From positions 65,650,623 through 65,714,622 of the forward strand of contig CP092875.1 of NCBI GenBank assembly GCA_030710605.1: a stretch of DNA of 64,000 bases. The letters are read 5' to 3'. Below are positions 51,760 through 63,060 of this stretch, piece by piece (position 1 is the stretch's first letter; every line of letters begins with the position of its first letter). The position numbers and the translations under genes were made by a program. The notes beneath the pieces were generated by a model. It worked only from the letters and a program-made list of their open reading frames with translations, searched no databases and was not told where the DNA came from. The DNA is from Cordylochernes scorpioides. Its lineage: Eukaryota; Arthropoda; Arachnida; Pseudoscorpiones; Chernetidae.

Positions 51760-52070
51760 TGTAATGGAGAAATATTTGGAAGGGCCTGGCTCATTAATGA
51801 GAAATCGTTCCAGCAGTTTATCTTGTTCAATCGACCAGACTTCTCAAGAATTGAATTGGGCTTCTCTTCTCTACTTATTCATTTACCAAGAATCCTATTA
51901 AGGTGAGGCAATATAGGTTAGAAAATACAACTTCTACAATATTACAGCGGTGGATTGGACAAGCTGGAATGGTTCACCATTCAGAAGCCAAGCACTTCCA
52001 ATAATTTTTCCATCATCAGAAAGGACTGTAAAAAGTTGACTCATTTTGTAAAATAAAATCCTCACTAAAT
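51760..52070. repeat. Highly diverged Rep-C-like palindrome
   Basis: GGAAGGGCCTGGCTCATTAA near 51778 and TGGTTCACCATTCAGAAGCC near 51961 keep the Rep-C order, but with many changes. Confidence 0.5.
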
Positions 52071-52124
52071 AGTCCCAAATGTTATTTATGTTAGAAATGT
52101 AATGAAGAATATATTTTGGGGGTC

Positions 52125-52437
52125 GTTGGAAGGATGGTCTAAACCGTTGGTTTTCAACTGCTACGACCCGGGTTCGATTCCCGCATTGTGCACTTTTTTT
52201 CTTATTTAAAAATCAAAATGCTCCAATGCCACCCGCTTCTTGCAAAAGTCTAACCCCACCAGCGAGTGCAAATAACCAAAACGAGGCTTTGGTACATTTG
52301 TAAGTGCAAAGTCGAACTGCTTTTCACATGTGTAGACATGTGGTGCACTTACAGTAAAAGCAGTCGCTTACTTCTACCCACCATGAGTATAATGGCCTGT
52401 ACCATGTGTACTAGGGATAAGCAAAAAAGAATGTATT
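52125..52437 (+). mobile_element. SINE-1 copy, near full length
   Basis: Head GGTCGTTGGAAGGATGGTCT to B box GGGTTCGATTCCCG, body CCACCAGCGAGTGCAAAT, end GTACCATGTGTACTAGGGAT. AGAATATATTTT before and AGAATGTATTTT after look like a one-mismatch target duplication. Confidence 0.88.
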
Positions 52438-52589
52438 TTTGTGCAGAAACAGTGAGATGAATGCGAAGTTTGTAAACAAGGGCCTCAAGGTCGTCCATGT
52501 AATGGGAGACGTAGGTGTTGTAAGGTTGCTATGGCAAACTTGGTCGTTCGATCCTGGAGCTTCACACGTTCTTACCCTTGTTTTGGTTG
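52438..52589 (+). other. Spacer between inverted SINE copies
   Basis: Moderate-GC, single-copy sequence (CAAGGGCCTCAAGGTCGTCC, GATCCTGGAGCTTCACACG). No known family. Confidence 0.3.
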
Positions 52590-52872
52590 GACAGGTGGTA
52601 CAGGCCATGGTACTCATGGTGGGTAGAGTTGACGACTGCTTTTACAGTAAGTATACCATATGTCTACACATGAGAAAAGCAGTTCGACTATGCATTTACA
52701 AACTTACAAGAGGGCCCTGTTTGGTTACTTGCACTCGCTGGTGGGGGTTGGGCTTTCGCAAGAATCGGGTGCCATTGGAGCATTTTTTATCAGAAAAAGT
52801 GCCCAATGCGGGAATTGAACTCGGGTCGTAGCGGTCGAAAACCAACGGTTTATACCATCCTTCCAACGACCT
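52590..52872 (-). mobile_element. SINE-1 copy, inverted
   Basis: 3' end GTGGTACAGGCCATGG at left, head with CGACCCGAGTTCAATTCCCG (minus) at right. The B box has one change. Confidence 0.85.
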
Positions 52873-53261
52873 TCATTCAAGAATTTTAACTTTATCACAC
52901 ATTATCTTTCTCTTTCCTAGAGATATTTTAGATTGTTTCAATATCTCTTAGAAAAAAGAAGTCAAGTCTGAAACTCTCTCAACAGTTTTGGTATTTTTAA
53001 GAATCTTGGCATTAGGAACGGAGAAGGAATTAAATACCTTGATTTAGATATTATAAATATACTAGAAAAGGTGGTGTAAAATTTGCAATAGTAAGGTGAA
53101 GTCTTTTGTGATAAAGTTAAGATTTACTGTAAAGATGGGCGATCTAAATTCAAGTTATAAATATCTGCAAATATTTACCCAATTTTCCTTAATTCTCTCG
53201 AACACCATATTTTCTCTCTTCTCCATGAAATATCCTAATTACTGCATGTTTGATGTTTGAG
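52873..53261 (+). other. AT-rich DNA, nothing recognised
   Basis: No supported feature before the minisatellite. Confidence 0.5.
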
Positions 53262-56200
53262 ATATGTACAAAGATAGACACCACCAAAGATACTTCCAAG
53301 TTATGTTGAAACTGCAACGCTGCAAACACGTACCGCCGTGAGAATCCACACAGAGATAGACACCACCAAAGATGACACCTCCAAGTTATGTAAACGCTGT
53401 ACCGCAATGTACCACCGAGAGAATGCAAAAAGAGATAAACACCACCAAAGAAGAGAGACACCTCCAAGTTATGTAAACGCTGTACCGCAATGTACCACCG
53501 AGAGAATGCACAAAGAGATAAACGCCACCAAAGAAGAGAGACACCTCCAAGTTATGTAAACGCTGTACCGCAATGTACCACCGAGAGAATGCACAAAGAG
53601 ATAAACGCCACCAAAGAAGAGAGACACCTCCAAGTTATGTAGACGCTGTACCGCAATGTACCACCGAGAGAATGCACAAAGAGATAAACACCACCAAAGA
53701 AGAGAGACACCTCCAAGTTATGTAAACGCTGTACCGCAATGTACCACCGAGAGAATGCACAAAGAGATAAACACCACCAAAGAAGAGAGACACATCCAAG
53801 TTATGTAGGCGCTGTAACGCCATGTACCACCGAGAGAATGTACACGGAGATAGACACCACCAAAGATGACACCTCCAAGTTATGTAGACGCTGTACCGCC
53901 ATGTACCACCGAGAGAATGTACACAGAGATAGACACCACCAAAGAAGAGAGACACCTCCAAGTTATGTAGACGCTGTACTGCCATGTACTTCCGAGAGAA
54001 TGTACACAGAGATAGACACCACCAAAGATGACACCTCTAAGTTATATAGACGCTGTACCGCCATGTACCACCGAGAGAATGTACACAGGGATAGACACCA
54101 CCAAAGATGACACCTCCAAGTTATATAGACGTTGTACTGCCATGTACCACCGAGAGAATGTACACAGAGATAGACACCACCAAAGAGGACACCTCCAAGT
54201 TATATAGATGTTGTACCGCCATGTACCACCGAGAGAATGTACACAGAGATAGACACCACCAAAGAGGACACCTACAAGTTATATAGACGTTGTACTGCCA
54301 TGTACCACCGAGAGAATGTACACAGAGATAGACACCACCAAAGAGGACACCTACAGGTTATGTAGACGCTGTACCGCCATGTAGCACCGAGCGAATGTAC
54401 ACAGAGATAGACACCACCAAAGAGGACACCTACAAGTTATATAGACGTTGTACTGCCATGTACCACCGAGAGAATGTACACAGAGATAGACACCACCAAA
54501 GAGGACACCTACAGGTTATGTAGACGCTGTACCGCCATGTACCACTGAGAGAATGTACACAAAGATAGACACCACCAAAGTGACACCTACAAGTTATATA
54601 GACGTTGTACTGCCATGTACCACCGAGAGAATGTACACAGAGATAGACACCACCAAAGAGGACACCTACAGGTTATGTAGACGCTGTACCGCCATGTACC
54701 ACCGAGCGAATGTACACAGAGACAGACACCACCAAAGAGGACACCTACAAGTTATATAGACGCTGTACTGCCATGTACCACCGAGAGAATGTACACAGAG
54801 ATAGACACCACCAAAGAGGACACCTACAAGTTATATAGACGTTGTACCGCCATGTACCACCGAGAGAATGTACACAGAGATAGACACCACCAAAAATGAC
54901 ACCTCCAAGTTATGTAGACGTTGTACCGCCATGTACCACCGAGAGAATGTACACAGAGATAGACACCACCAAAGATGACACCTCCAAGTTATATAGACGT
55001 TGTACCGCCAAGTACCACCGAGAGAATGTACACAGAGATAGACACCACCAAAGATGACACCTCCAAGTTATGTAGACGTTGTACCGCCACGTACCACCGA
55101 GAGAATGTACACAGAGATAGACACCACCAAAGAGGACACCTACAAGATATATAGACGTTGTACCGCCATGTACCACCGAGAGAATGTACACAGAGATAGA
55201 CACCACCAAAGAGGACACCTACAAGTTATATAGACGTTGTACCGCCATGTACCACCCAGAGAATGTACACAGAGATAGACACCACCAAAGAGGACACCTA
55301 CAAGTTATATAGACGTTGTACTTGCCATGTACCACCGAGAGAATGTACACAGAGATAGACACCACCAAAGAGGACACCTACAAGTTATATAGACGTTGTA
55401 CTGCCATGTACCACCGAGAGAATGTACACAGAGATAGACACCACCAAAGATGACACCTCCAAGTTATGTAGACGTTGTACTGCCATGTACCACCGAGAGA
55501 ATGTACACAGAGATAGACACCACCAAAGATGACACCTCCAAGTTATGTTGACGCTGTACTGCCATGTACCACCGAGAGAATGTACACAGAGATAGACACC
55601 ACCAAAGATGACACCTCCAAGTTATATAGACGTTGTACTGCCATGTACCACCGAGAGAATGTACACAGAGATAGACACCACCAAAGATGACACCTCCAAG
55701 TTATATAGACGTTGTACTGCCATGTACCACCGAGAGAATGTACACAGAGTTAGACACCACTAAAGAGGACACCTACAAGTTATATAGACGTTGTACTGCC
55801 ATGTACCACCGAGAGAATGTACACAGAGATAGACACCACCAAAGAGGACACCTACAAGTTATGTAGACGTTGTACTGCCATGTACCACCGAGAGAATGTA
55901 CACAGAGATAGACACCACCAAAGATGACACCTCCAAGTTATGTAGACGCTGTACCGCCATGTACCACCGAGAGAATGTACACAGAGATAGACACCACCAA
56001 AGAGGACACCTACAAGTTATATAGACGTTGTACTGCCATGTACCACCGAGAGAATGTACACAGAGATAGACACCACCAAAGAGGACACCTACAAGTTATA
56101 TAGACGTTGTACTGCCTTGTACCACCGAGAGAATGTACACAGAGATAGACACCACCAAAGAGGACACCTACAAGTTATATAGACGTTGTACTGCCATGTA

Positions 56201-57741
56201 CCACCGAGAGAATGTACACAGAGATAGACACCACCAAAAATGACACCTCCAAGTTATGTAGACGTTGTACCGCCATGTACCACCGAGAGAATGTACACAG
56301 AGATAGACACCACCAAAGATGACACCTCCAAGTTATATAGACGTTGTACCGCCAAGTACCACCGAGAGAATGTACACAGAGATAGACACCACCAAAGATG
56401 ACACCTCCAAGTTATGTAGACGTTGTACCGCCACGTACCACCGAGAGAATGTACACAGAGATAGACACCACCAAAGAGGACACCTACAAGATATATAGAC
56501 GTTGTACCGCCATGTACCACCGAGAGAATGTACACAGAGATAGACACCACCAAAGAGGACACCTACAAGTTATATAGACGTTGTACCGCCATGTACCACC
56601 CAGAGAATGTACACAGAGATAGACACCACCAAAGAGGACACCTACAAGTTATATAGACGTTGTACTTGCCATGTACCACCGAGAGAATGTACACAGAGAT
56701 AGACACCACCAAAGAGGACACCTACAAGTTATATAGACGTTGTACTGCCATGTACCACCGAGAGAATGTACACAGAGATAGACACCACCAAAGATGACAC
56801 CTCCAAGTTATGTAGACGTTGTACTGCCATGTACCACCGAGAGAATGTACACAGAGATAGACACCACCAAAGATGACACCTCCAAGTTATGTTGACGCTG
56901 TACTGCCATGTACCACCGAGAGAATGTACACAGAGATAGACACCACCAAAGATGACACCTCCAAGTTATATAGACGTTGTACTGCCATGTACCACCGAGA
57001 GAATGTACACAGAGATAGACACCACCAAAGATGACACCTCCAAGTTATATAGACGTTGTACTGCCATGTACCACCGAGAGAATGTACACAGAGTTAGACA
57101 CCACTAAAGAGGACACCTACAAGTTATATAGACGTTGTACTGCCATGTACCACCGAGAGAATGTACACAGAGATAGACACCACCAAAGAGGACACCTACA
57201 AGTTATGTAGACGTTGTACTGCCATGTACCACCGAGAGAATGTACACAGAGATAGACACCACCAAAGATGACACCTCCAAGTTATGTAGACGCTGTACCG
57301 CCATGTACCACCGAGAGAATGTACACAGAGATAGACACCACCAAAGAGGACACCTACAAGTTATATAGACGTTGTACTGCCATGTACCACCGAGAGAATG
57401 TACACAGAGATAGACACCACCAAAGAGGACACCTACAAGTTATATAGACGTTGTACTGCCTTGTACCACCGAGAGAATGTACACAGAGATAGACACCACC
57501 AAAGAGGACACCTACAAGTTATATAGACGTTGTACTGCCATGTACCACCGAGAGAATGTACACAGAGATAGACACCACCAAAGATGACACCTCCAAGTTA
57601 TGTAGACGCTGTACCGCCATGTACCACCGAGAGAATGTACACAGAGATAGACACCACCAAGTTATGTAGACGCCGTACCACCGAGAGAATGTACACACAG
57701 AGATAGACACCACACACCAAAGAAGAGAGACACCTCCAAGT
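53262..57741. repeat. 79-bp minisatellite, ~57 units, with 1344-bp higher-order repeat
   Basis: Unit contains GTACCACCGAGAGAATGTAC, ACAGAGATAGACACCACCAA, AGAGGACACCTACAAGTTAT and ATAGACGTTGTACTGCCAT. The spacing of GTACCACC is 79 bp in the main part; the first units carry an AAGAAGAGAGAC variant and are longer. From about 54850, 17 units form a 1344-bp block repeated once with the same rare variants (CTTGCC at 55319 and 56663; GAGTTAGACACCACTAAAG at 55748 and 57092). Open frames inside arise because the unit lacks some stops; 79 is not a multiple of 3, so coding is unlikely. Confidence 0.95.
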
Positions 57742-57744
57742 TAA

Positions 57745-58040
57745 TTAAAAGCCCCAGTAAAGATGTTAATTGAATCCAGGGATCCCCTTATCTGCCCCTA
57801 TTCTTGTAACTCCCGGAAGTGATGAGTGACAGGACACCGATAATTGGTCGACCTCAAGTCCTGGCGTATTGATCACCGCCTGACTCACCTACCTATCTCC
57901 CAACCAACCATACACTGCCATCGTGTGTTGTTCCCTCTTACACCTTCCTTATACAAACACCTCCAATATCAAATTACTCCTCTATCTCTCACTATATACA
58001 CATACAAGTGTATATACTATGAGTCTATATACATATACAA
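57745..58040. other. Unique moderate-GC segment
   Basis: Single-copy sequence with CCCCTTATCTGCCCC (reverse GATAAG) and ACTCCCGGAAGTGATGAGTG (ETS-like core). No protein recognised. Confidence 0.3.
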
Positions 58041-58044
58041 GTGT

Positions 58045-58345
58045 ATTTTGATGCATTAGCGCGCCATCTGCTATTAAAATTCGAAAATATTATAGACGCG
58101 TATAATTCTTTTTAAAAATTAAACAATTTATACTGCCCTTATTTCAATATGGAATAATTAATGAGAGGGAGGACCTGGCTCATCACTGGTAAACCCTCCC
58201 AGCGGTTTCTAACTTCGCTGGGAGGGTTCACCACTGATGTTCCAGGCCCTTCCATTAATTTTTCCATTGCAGTAAGGGTAGTAGAAATTGTTTAATTTTT
58301 AAAAAGAATCATAGGCATCTATAATAATTTCGAATTTTCAATCAT
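58045..58345 (-). mobile_element. Rep-C palindrome
   Basis: Tail TGATGCATTAGCGCGCCATC on the left only; arms with GACGCGTATAATTC and mirror; centre CTCATCACTGGTAAACCCTC / GGGTTCACCACTGATGTTCC. The CTGATGA box survives but GAGCC is changed to TTCC in the right arm. Confidence 0.8.
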
Positions 58346-58479
58346 ATATTTACTCTGAGTAATAAGCTACATGTATTCCTGATTAAAGAATGTATCTTGA
58401 ACGAAAGTCATAATCCTTATGAAATTCATCTAATGATTATATATTTATTTATTCTTCATTTTTACACACATACAGCTTT

Positions 58480-58970
58480 ATTATAGCATCTGTCTTATAC
58501 AGATACTAGCCGAATGACCCAGGCAACGCCCGTGTTTTACCCGATTGAATGTTTTGATTCAAATACTATTTGTTACAATTATAAATTGGCGCCTTAAATA
58601 AATGCATATATTAGTTAATAACTATAGCCTATGTGCTTTATCTGTCTATGTACTGTTGGCTTCCGTAGGCGTCTCTTACTGGGAAAAAGAAAGAGAGGAT
58701 TCCATTTAGTTATTAACTAATATATGCATTTATTTAAGGAGCGACCCGCTCCAACACAATAGTTACAAAAACCAAAAAGCGAGTCGGGGGGGGCAAAGTC
58801 AAAAACAAAGTGTCTCGCGTAGTGGTGGTGTGATCGTAGCCAACCAATAGGAGAGCGCCATTCCAAAAAAAAAAAAAGCAAACGGTGACAGAGATGACGC
58901 ATGATGCTCGTAACTGTATATAGAATACTACAGGAAGAAATCAATGATGGAGCTCCTATTTTATTCTTTA
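58480..58970. repeat. Composite repeat with LINE tails and an inverted repeat
   Basis: A LINE-tail scrap (ACAGCTTTATTATAGCATCT) and a CCGAATGACCCAGGCAACGC motif (also near 24506) come first. Then AATAAATGCATATATTAGTT near 58609 is mirrored near 58705-58735. A second tail scrap (CTACAGGAAGAAATCAATGA) is at 58929. Contains poly-A and CTCGCGTAGTGG. Origin unresolved. Confidence 0.4.
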
Positions 58971-59164
58971 TTTTGTATCGATAACTTTTTCAATCAATCT
59001 ATCTTCAACAGAATAATAACTAGATTATATATCGATAAATCAGAATCTATTTAATGATGTTGATCAATTCTTGATGAAGATATATTGATCGAAAGTTATC
59101 CAAGCCGAAATAAAGAAACAATTCGTGTCTGAAGTCCGTCTCAATCTTTCAATTCGTTTAACAC

Positions 59165-59395
59165 AAGTTAAATATATTATGATGCATCAGCGCGCCATCT
59201 GTTATGAATATTCAAAACTATTATAGACGCGTATGATTCTTTTGAAAATTAAACAACTTCTACTGCCCTTACTGCAATGGAAAAAGGCCCTCCCTTTAAT
59301 TTTTCATTGCATTAAGGGCAGTAGAAATTGTTTAATTTTCAAAAGAATCATACGCGTCTATAATAGTTTTGAATTTTCATAATCGTTTGTACACA
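59165..59395 (-). mobile_element. Rep-C palindrome, centre deleted
   Basis: Tail GATGCATCAGCGCGCCATCT left; arms AACTATTATAGACGCGTATG and mirror. The centre is reduced to GGCCCTCCCTTTAATTT, without the CTGATGA region. Confidence 0.8.
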
Positions 59396-60059
59396 CACTA
59401 ATTTTAAACTAACAAAATTTATTTAGATTATAGAAAATATTATAATTGAAGCATACTTAGTTTTATTATATCTTTATTCTTTATAGTCTATTTTCTATTA
59501 TTACTCTAAAATGATTATAAATTTTGAGAAAATGTGCTATTTTATTGTGTGGATAAAAATATAAACAGATTTTAAAACTGTAAATGTGACAATAATCATA
59601 GCGAACGACGAATATGTAAATAGAGATCAAAAAATATGTTCCAAAACTCTCCTGGACTCATAGCTCGAGATCATAAGAAACACAGGCTGTTTTTTTAAAT
59701 CTTTTATTTAACTTGTCTCTCTGTCTGTCTGTTTGGCTGTCCACAAATCTTGTAATCGATTTTTAGTATACTTCTAGAGCACGTAGAATTCTGAAATGTT
59801 ATATACATATTAGAACCCGATGACAATGCAAGTTGACAAATTCTCAGACTTCGCCGTTGTCAGAATTGGCCAGGAACGGACAAATTATCAAATTGATTTA
59901 CAAAATTTTAAATTAAATTTTAATATACTTCCAGATCATATAGAAGTGTGAAATCTTTAACACTCACTCAGTCCAATGAACAATGCAAGTATACAAATAT
60001 AGTTTATATATAATATATATTTTAGTGCATTAAAATAAAAGCTTTTTTTTAAATGTATG
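59396..60059 (+). other. AT-rich DNA, nothing recognised
   Basis: No supported feature; a CTGTCTGTCTGTTTGGCTGT simple-repeat patch near 59721. Confidence 0.5.
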
Positions 60060-60235
60060 TTTATTATGATGCATTAGCGTGCCATCTGTTATCAAAATTC
60101 GAAACTATTATAGACGCGTATGATTCTTTTTAAAAATAAACAATTTCTACTATCCTTACTGCAATGGAAAAATTAATGGGAGGGCCTGGCTCATCATTGG
60201 TGAAACCCCTAAGCGGTTTCGCCAGTTTAAAAGTT
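60060..60235 (-). mobile_element. Rep-C half copy (monomer)
   Basis: Tail GATGCATTAGCGTGCCATCT at left, body, then GCCTGGCTCATCATTGGTGA and GCGGTTTCGCCAGTTTAAA at right. A complete single unit with no inverted partner. Confidence 0.8.
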
Positions 60236-60545
60236 TATAGTATTTACATATATCAATAGACATTTGGCTCCTAAATGTTTCTAAAATCTGTTCGTAGATG
60301 GCGCTCGTAGGAAACCCTCAGTGACTTTGTATCTGGAATATAAGTAGCTTCATTTCAATACAGGTCACGTGTCATCTCAGTTAGTTACAATGTGCTTCAG
60401 TGTAATTAATTATAGCTAATTATCACTACTATTTGTGAATATTAATGTTAATGTGTATTTTTGGACTTCCCCCGTAACAATAGGCGTCGAGTGTTTCCAT
60501 GAGGCTAGGGTTACCCTCGGTTTGTGTTTTTCATAATTAGGAATG

Positions 60546-60864
60546 AAGGGTCGGTGGAAGGATGGTCTAAACCTTTGGTTTTCAATCGCTACGACCCGGG
60601 TTCGATTCTCGCATTGGCAACTTTTTTTCTGATTTACAAAAAAATAAAAAATAAAATGCTCCAATGGCCCCTGTTTCTTGCCCAAGTCTAACCCCATCAG
60701 CGAGTGCAAGTAACCAAGCGGGGTTCTGGCACATTTGTAAGTGCAAAGTCGTACTGCTTTTCACATGTGTAGATATTTGGTGCACTTACAGTAAAAGCAG
60801 TCGCCAACTTCTACCCACCATGCTTATCATGGCCTGTACCACGTGTACTAAAATAATAATAATA
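60546..60864 (+). mobile_element. SINE-1, full length, 13-bp target duplication
   Basis: Head GGTCGGTGGAAGGATGGTCT, B box GGGTTCGATTCTCG, body to GTACCACGTGTACTA, tail (AAT)n. ATAATTAGGAATG occurs at 60533-60545 and 60865-60877. The duplication inside the (AAT)n boundary makes the exact 3' end uncertain by a few bases. Confidence 0.92.
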
Positions 60865-61020
60865 ATAATTAGGAATGGCGAACTTTCTGACTATTTCTAT
60901 GGGGCTATCGTTACAATGTTTTTCCTGTACATGACTGATAACATTGAAAGTCCGCTATAATTACAAATTGTGTATTCTTGTATATTCTCTATAAATAAAC
61001 GCTGAATCACTGAAATGTTG

Positions 61021-61244
61021 TACATTTATGGACAAAACTTAATGAGTGGAAAGTTTTTGATGTCGCTGGTCGTCTGTTTTTTTTTCTTTAAATGAGAAAG
61101 AGGCAATTTTTTTTCCATACTTGGATATCTCGTGTGTTTTCAATAAAGGTCGCTGTATATCAAATATCTTTCAGAGTTATTGTCTGAATCCCGATATACA
61201 TACAAAAAGGTACAACTTCCTTTAGTTTTGTCCATATGAATGTA
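61021..61244. mobile_element. Tc1-like MITE (224 bp)
   Basis: Ends TACATTTATGGACAAAACTT and the complementary TAGTTTTGTCCATATGAATG; interior TATCTCGTGTGTTTTCAATA matches 30573-30781 in inverse sense. Confidence 0.8.
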
Positions 61245-61599
61245 TATACATTTGAAATTATAAAACATCATTGATGAACAATATGTTTTTAAAACTTCAA
61301 ATAAGAATTGTGATAGAACGCATTGTTAATTAGTGTTTTTTTTTACCTCGATTTTTTGAGTATAAATTATTTTTTTAATTAACAATTCAACATATTTTAT
61401 TGATAATTTTATAGTTAATGGTGTTAAAAAGAAAATTAGAAAATAAATAAAGATGAGGAAAATGATATTATTTACAATTAGATACTAAAATATTTTAAAA
61501 TATGGAGTATAAATGGGTGTTACCATGTGGAATAATTGTTAACATTCCGGAATTATAAACTACTTACCCGCATGGGTTTATTTTATTAAACTATACAAT
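61245..61599 (+). other. AT-rich DNA, nothing recognised
   Basis: No supported feature. Confidence 0.5.
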
Positions 61600-61700
61600 T
61601 CCCTACTGACTTTATTACAGTAAAAATATATTAGGACGGCCTGGCTCATCAGTGGTGAACCCTCTAAGCGGTTTCGGTATTTTAATCGTCTATAAATAAA
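61600..61700 (-). repeat. Rep-C half copy, eroded
   Basis: GGCCTGGCTCATCAGTGGTG then CCTCTAAGCGGTTTCGG; the outer stem partner of GCCAG is lost here. Confidence 0.65.
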
Positions 61701-61794
61701 CACACGCGCCCTTAATAGTTTATAAATTTGAATACATATTGCGCACTTTTTAACATGGAATTAATTTGAAAAAAAAAATAGTATAAATGTGAAA

Positions 61795-62005
61795 TTGTGC
61801 TGGGATAAGGTGCATAAATTAAGAACAAAAAAGGCATATCCTTATCATTCAATTGAGAGTTTATGATGGCTTGCGCCATCTGTCGGAATATATATATCAA
61901 CTATTTGTTGATTAATCAAGATTGGCTATTATGTAATAATTAAAAATCAACGATTAGTTAAAATTTAGTTGCACGATCAGGAGATGCCTTTTTCTTAATG
62001 AAATT
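61795..62005. mobile_element. Rep-D copy
   Basis: Tail GGATAAGGTGCATAAATTAA, then AAAAAAGGCATATCCTTATC, GATGGCTTGCGCCATCTGTC, TTGATTAATCAAG, and mirror end GCACGATCAGGAGATGCCTT. The right arm is shortened. Confidence 0.75.
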
Positions 62006-62019
62006 AATTGTTATATTGT

Positions 62020-62352
62020 GATGCGCGCCATCTGTTATCAAATTACGAAACTATTTTAGACGCGTAATATTCTTTTTAAAATAAAACAATTTCTACTGCC
62101 CTTACTGCAATGGAAAAATTAAAGGGAAGGCCTGGCTCATCAGTGGTGAACCCTCCCAGCGGTTTCGCCAGTTTAATCTACCATAAATGCAATATAACAG
62201 CGGTATGGTAGATTAAACTGGCGAAACCGCTGGGAGGGTTCACCACTGATGAGCCAGGCCTTCCCTTTAATTTTTCCATTGCAGTAAGGGCAGTAGAAAT
62301 TGTTTTATTTTAAAAAGAATATTACGCGTCTAAAATAGTTTCGTAATTTGAT
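62020..62352 (-). mobile_element. Rep-C, best-preserved palindrome, 14-bp target duplication
   Basis: Arms of about 145 bp are near-perfect mirrors (TACGAAACTATTTTAGACGC ... TGGTAGATTAAACTGGCGAA). The loop AAATGCAATATAACAGCGGT is at about 62186-62205. The one-sided tail GATGCGCGCCATCTGTTATC is at the left. AATTGTTATATTGT occurs at 62006-62019 and 62353-62366. This is the reference copy for the family. Confidence 0.92.
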
Positions 62353-62369
62353 AATTGTTATATTGTCTA

Positions 62370-62480
62370 GAGAGGGTTCACTAGTGATGAGCCAAGCCCT
62401 CTCATTTAATAATTTTTTATCATTGCGGTAAGGTCTGTAGAGATATTATCTGATGCTATTTGTTAGATGAAACACGTGGC
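62370..62480 (+). repeat. Rep-C half copy, diverged
   Basis: GGGTTCACTAGTGATGAGCC then ATTGCGGTAAGGTCTGTAGA. Confidence 0.6.
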
Positions 62481-62619
62481 AAAAACAAATGTATTACAAA
62501 ATGTATCGATAGATGACAATTAAATTTATAAAATATACTATTTAGTACTTTTTTAACTTAACCAGTAACAATAAAAGTGCTAAATTTTACAATTAGGTTA
62601 TTGAAAATGAATATTGCCA

Positions 62620-63060
62620 AATGGAAAATTAGGAAAGACAAACTTCAGGATGAGACAACAATTTATTTAAGGCAAGAACAAACTATGAAAGATAAACAAA
62701 AGATAAGCAATGAGGGAAGTTTACAGAGTAGTAAAATTTAAACATAAAAAATGATACTCTGTTAATAAAATAATAAATATTTTGTGAAAAAATAAGGTGC
62801 ATAATTATGAAAAAAGACATCTCCTTATCGTGGAACTGAAAGTTGCTGATGGCTTACGCCATCTATCGGAATAAGTATCAACTATTTTCGTTGATTTTCA
62901 ATTATTCCAGAATTGGCCAAATACCCATTCTTGATTAATCAAGAATCAACGAGAATAGTTGATATTTATTCCGATAGATGGCTCAAGCCATCAGCAACTT
63001 TCAGTTGCACGATAAGGAGATGTCTTTTTTCATAATAAATACTTTGTTACAATATCATTT
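62620..63060 (+). repeat. Rep-E copy 2, interrupted by Rep-D
   Basis: Matches 38283-38460 (GACAAACTTCAGGATGA, ATTTATTTAAGGCAAGAACA, ATGATACTCTGTTAATAA). It continues after the Rep-D insertion with ATAATAAATACTTTGTTACA at 63032. Confidence 0.7.
62786..63031. mobile_element. Rep-D palindrome with 16-bp target duplication
   Basis: One-sided tail GAAAAAATAAGGTGCATAAT at left. Arms AAAAAAGACATCTCCTTATC, AAAGTTGCTGATGGCTTACG and mirror ending CGATAAGGAGATGTCTTTTT. ATAATAAATA(T/C)TTTGT lies at 62770-62785 and 63032-63047 (one mismatch). Inserted into Rep-E. Confidence 0.85.

Noticed and set aside
53338-57713. Open frames of 60-123 codons within the minisatellite as repetitive proteins
   Set aside because: The unit is 79 bp, not a multiple of three, so frames rotate; openness follows from unit sequence, and frames appear on both strands.
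53262-57741. CRISPR array
   Set aside because: Units are contiguous 79-bp tandem repeats with no unique spacers, in a eukaryotic setting.
62206-62265. Calling Rep-C a functional hammerhead ribozyme
   Set aside because: The distance between the GAAA and CTGATGA boxes leaves no room for stems I and III with a cleavage site; kept only as a hypothesis.
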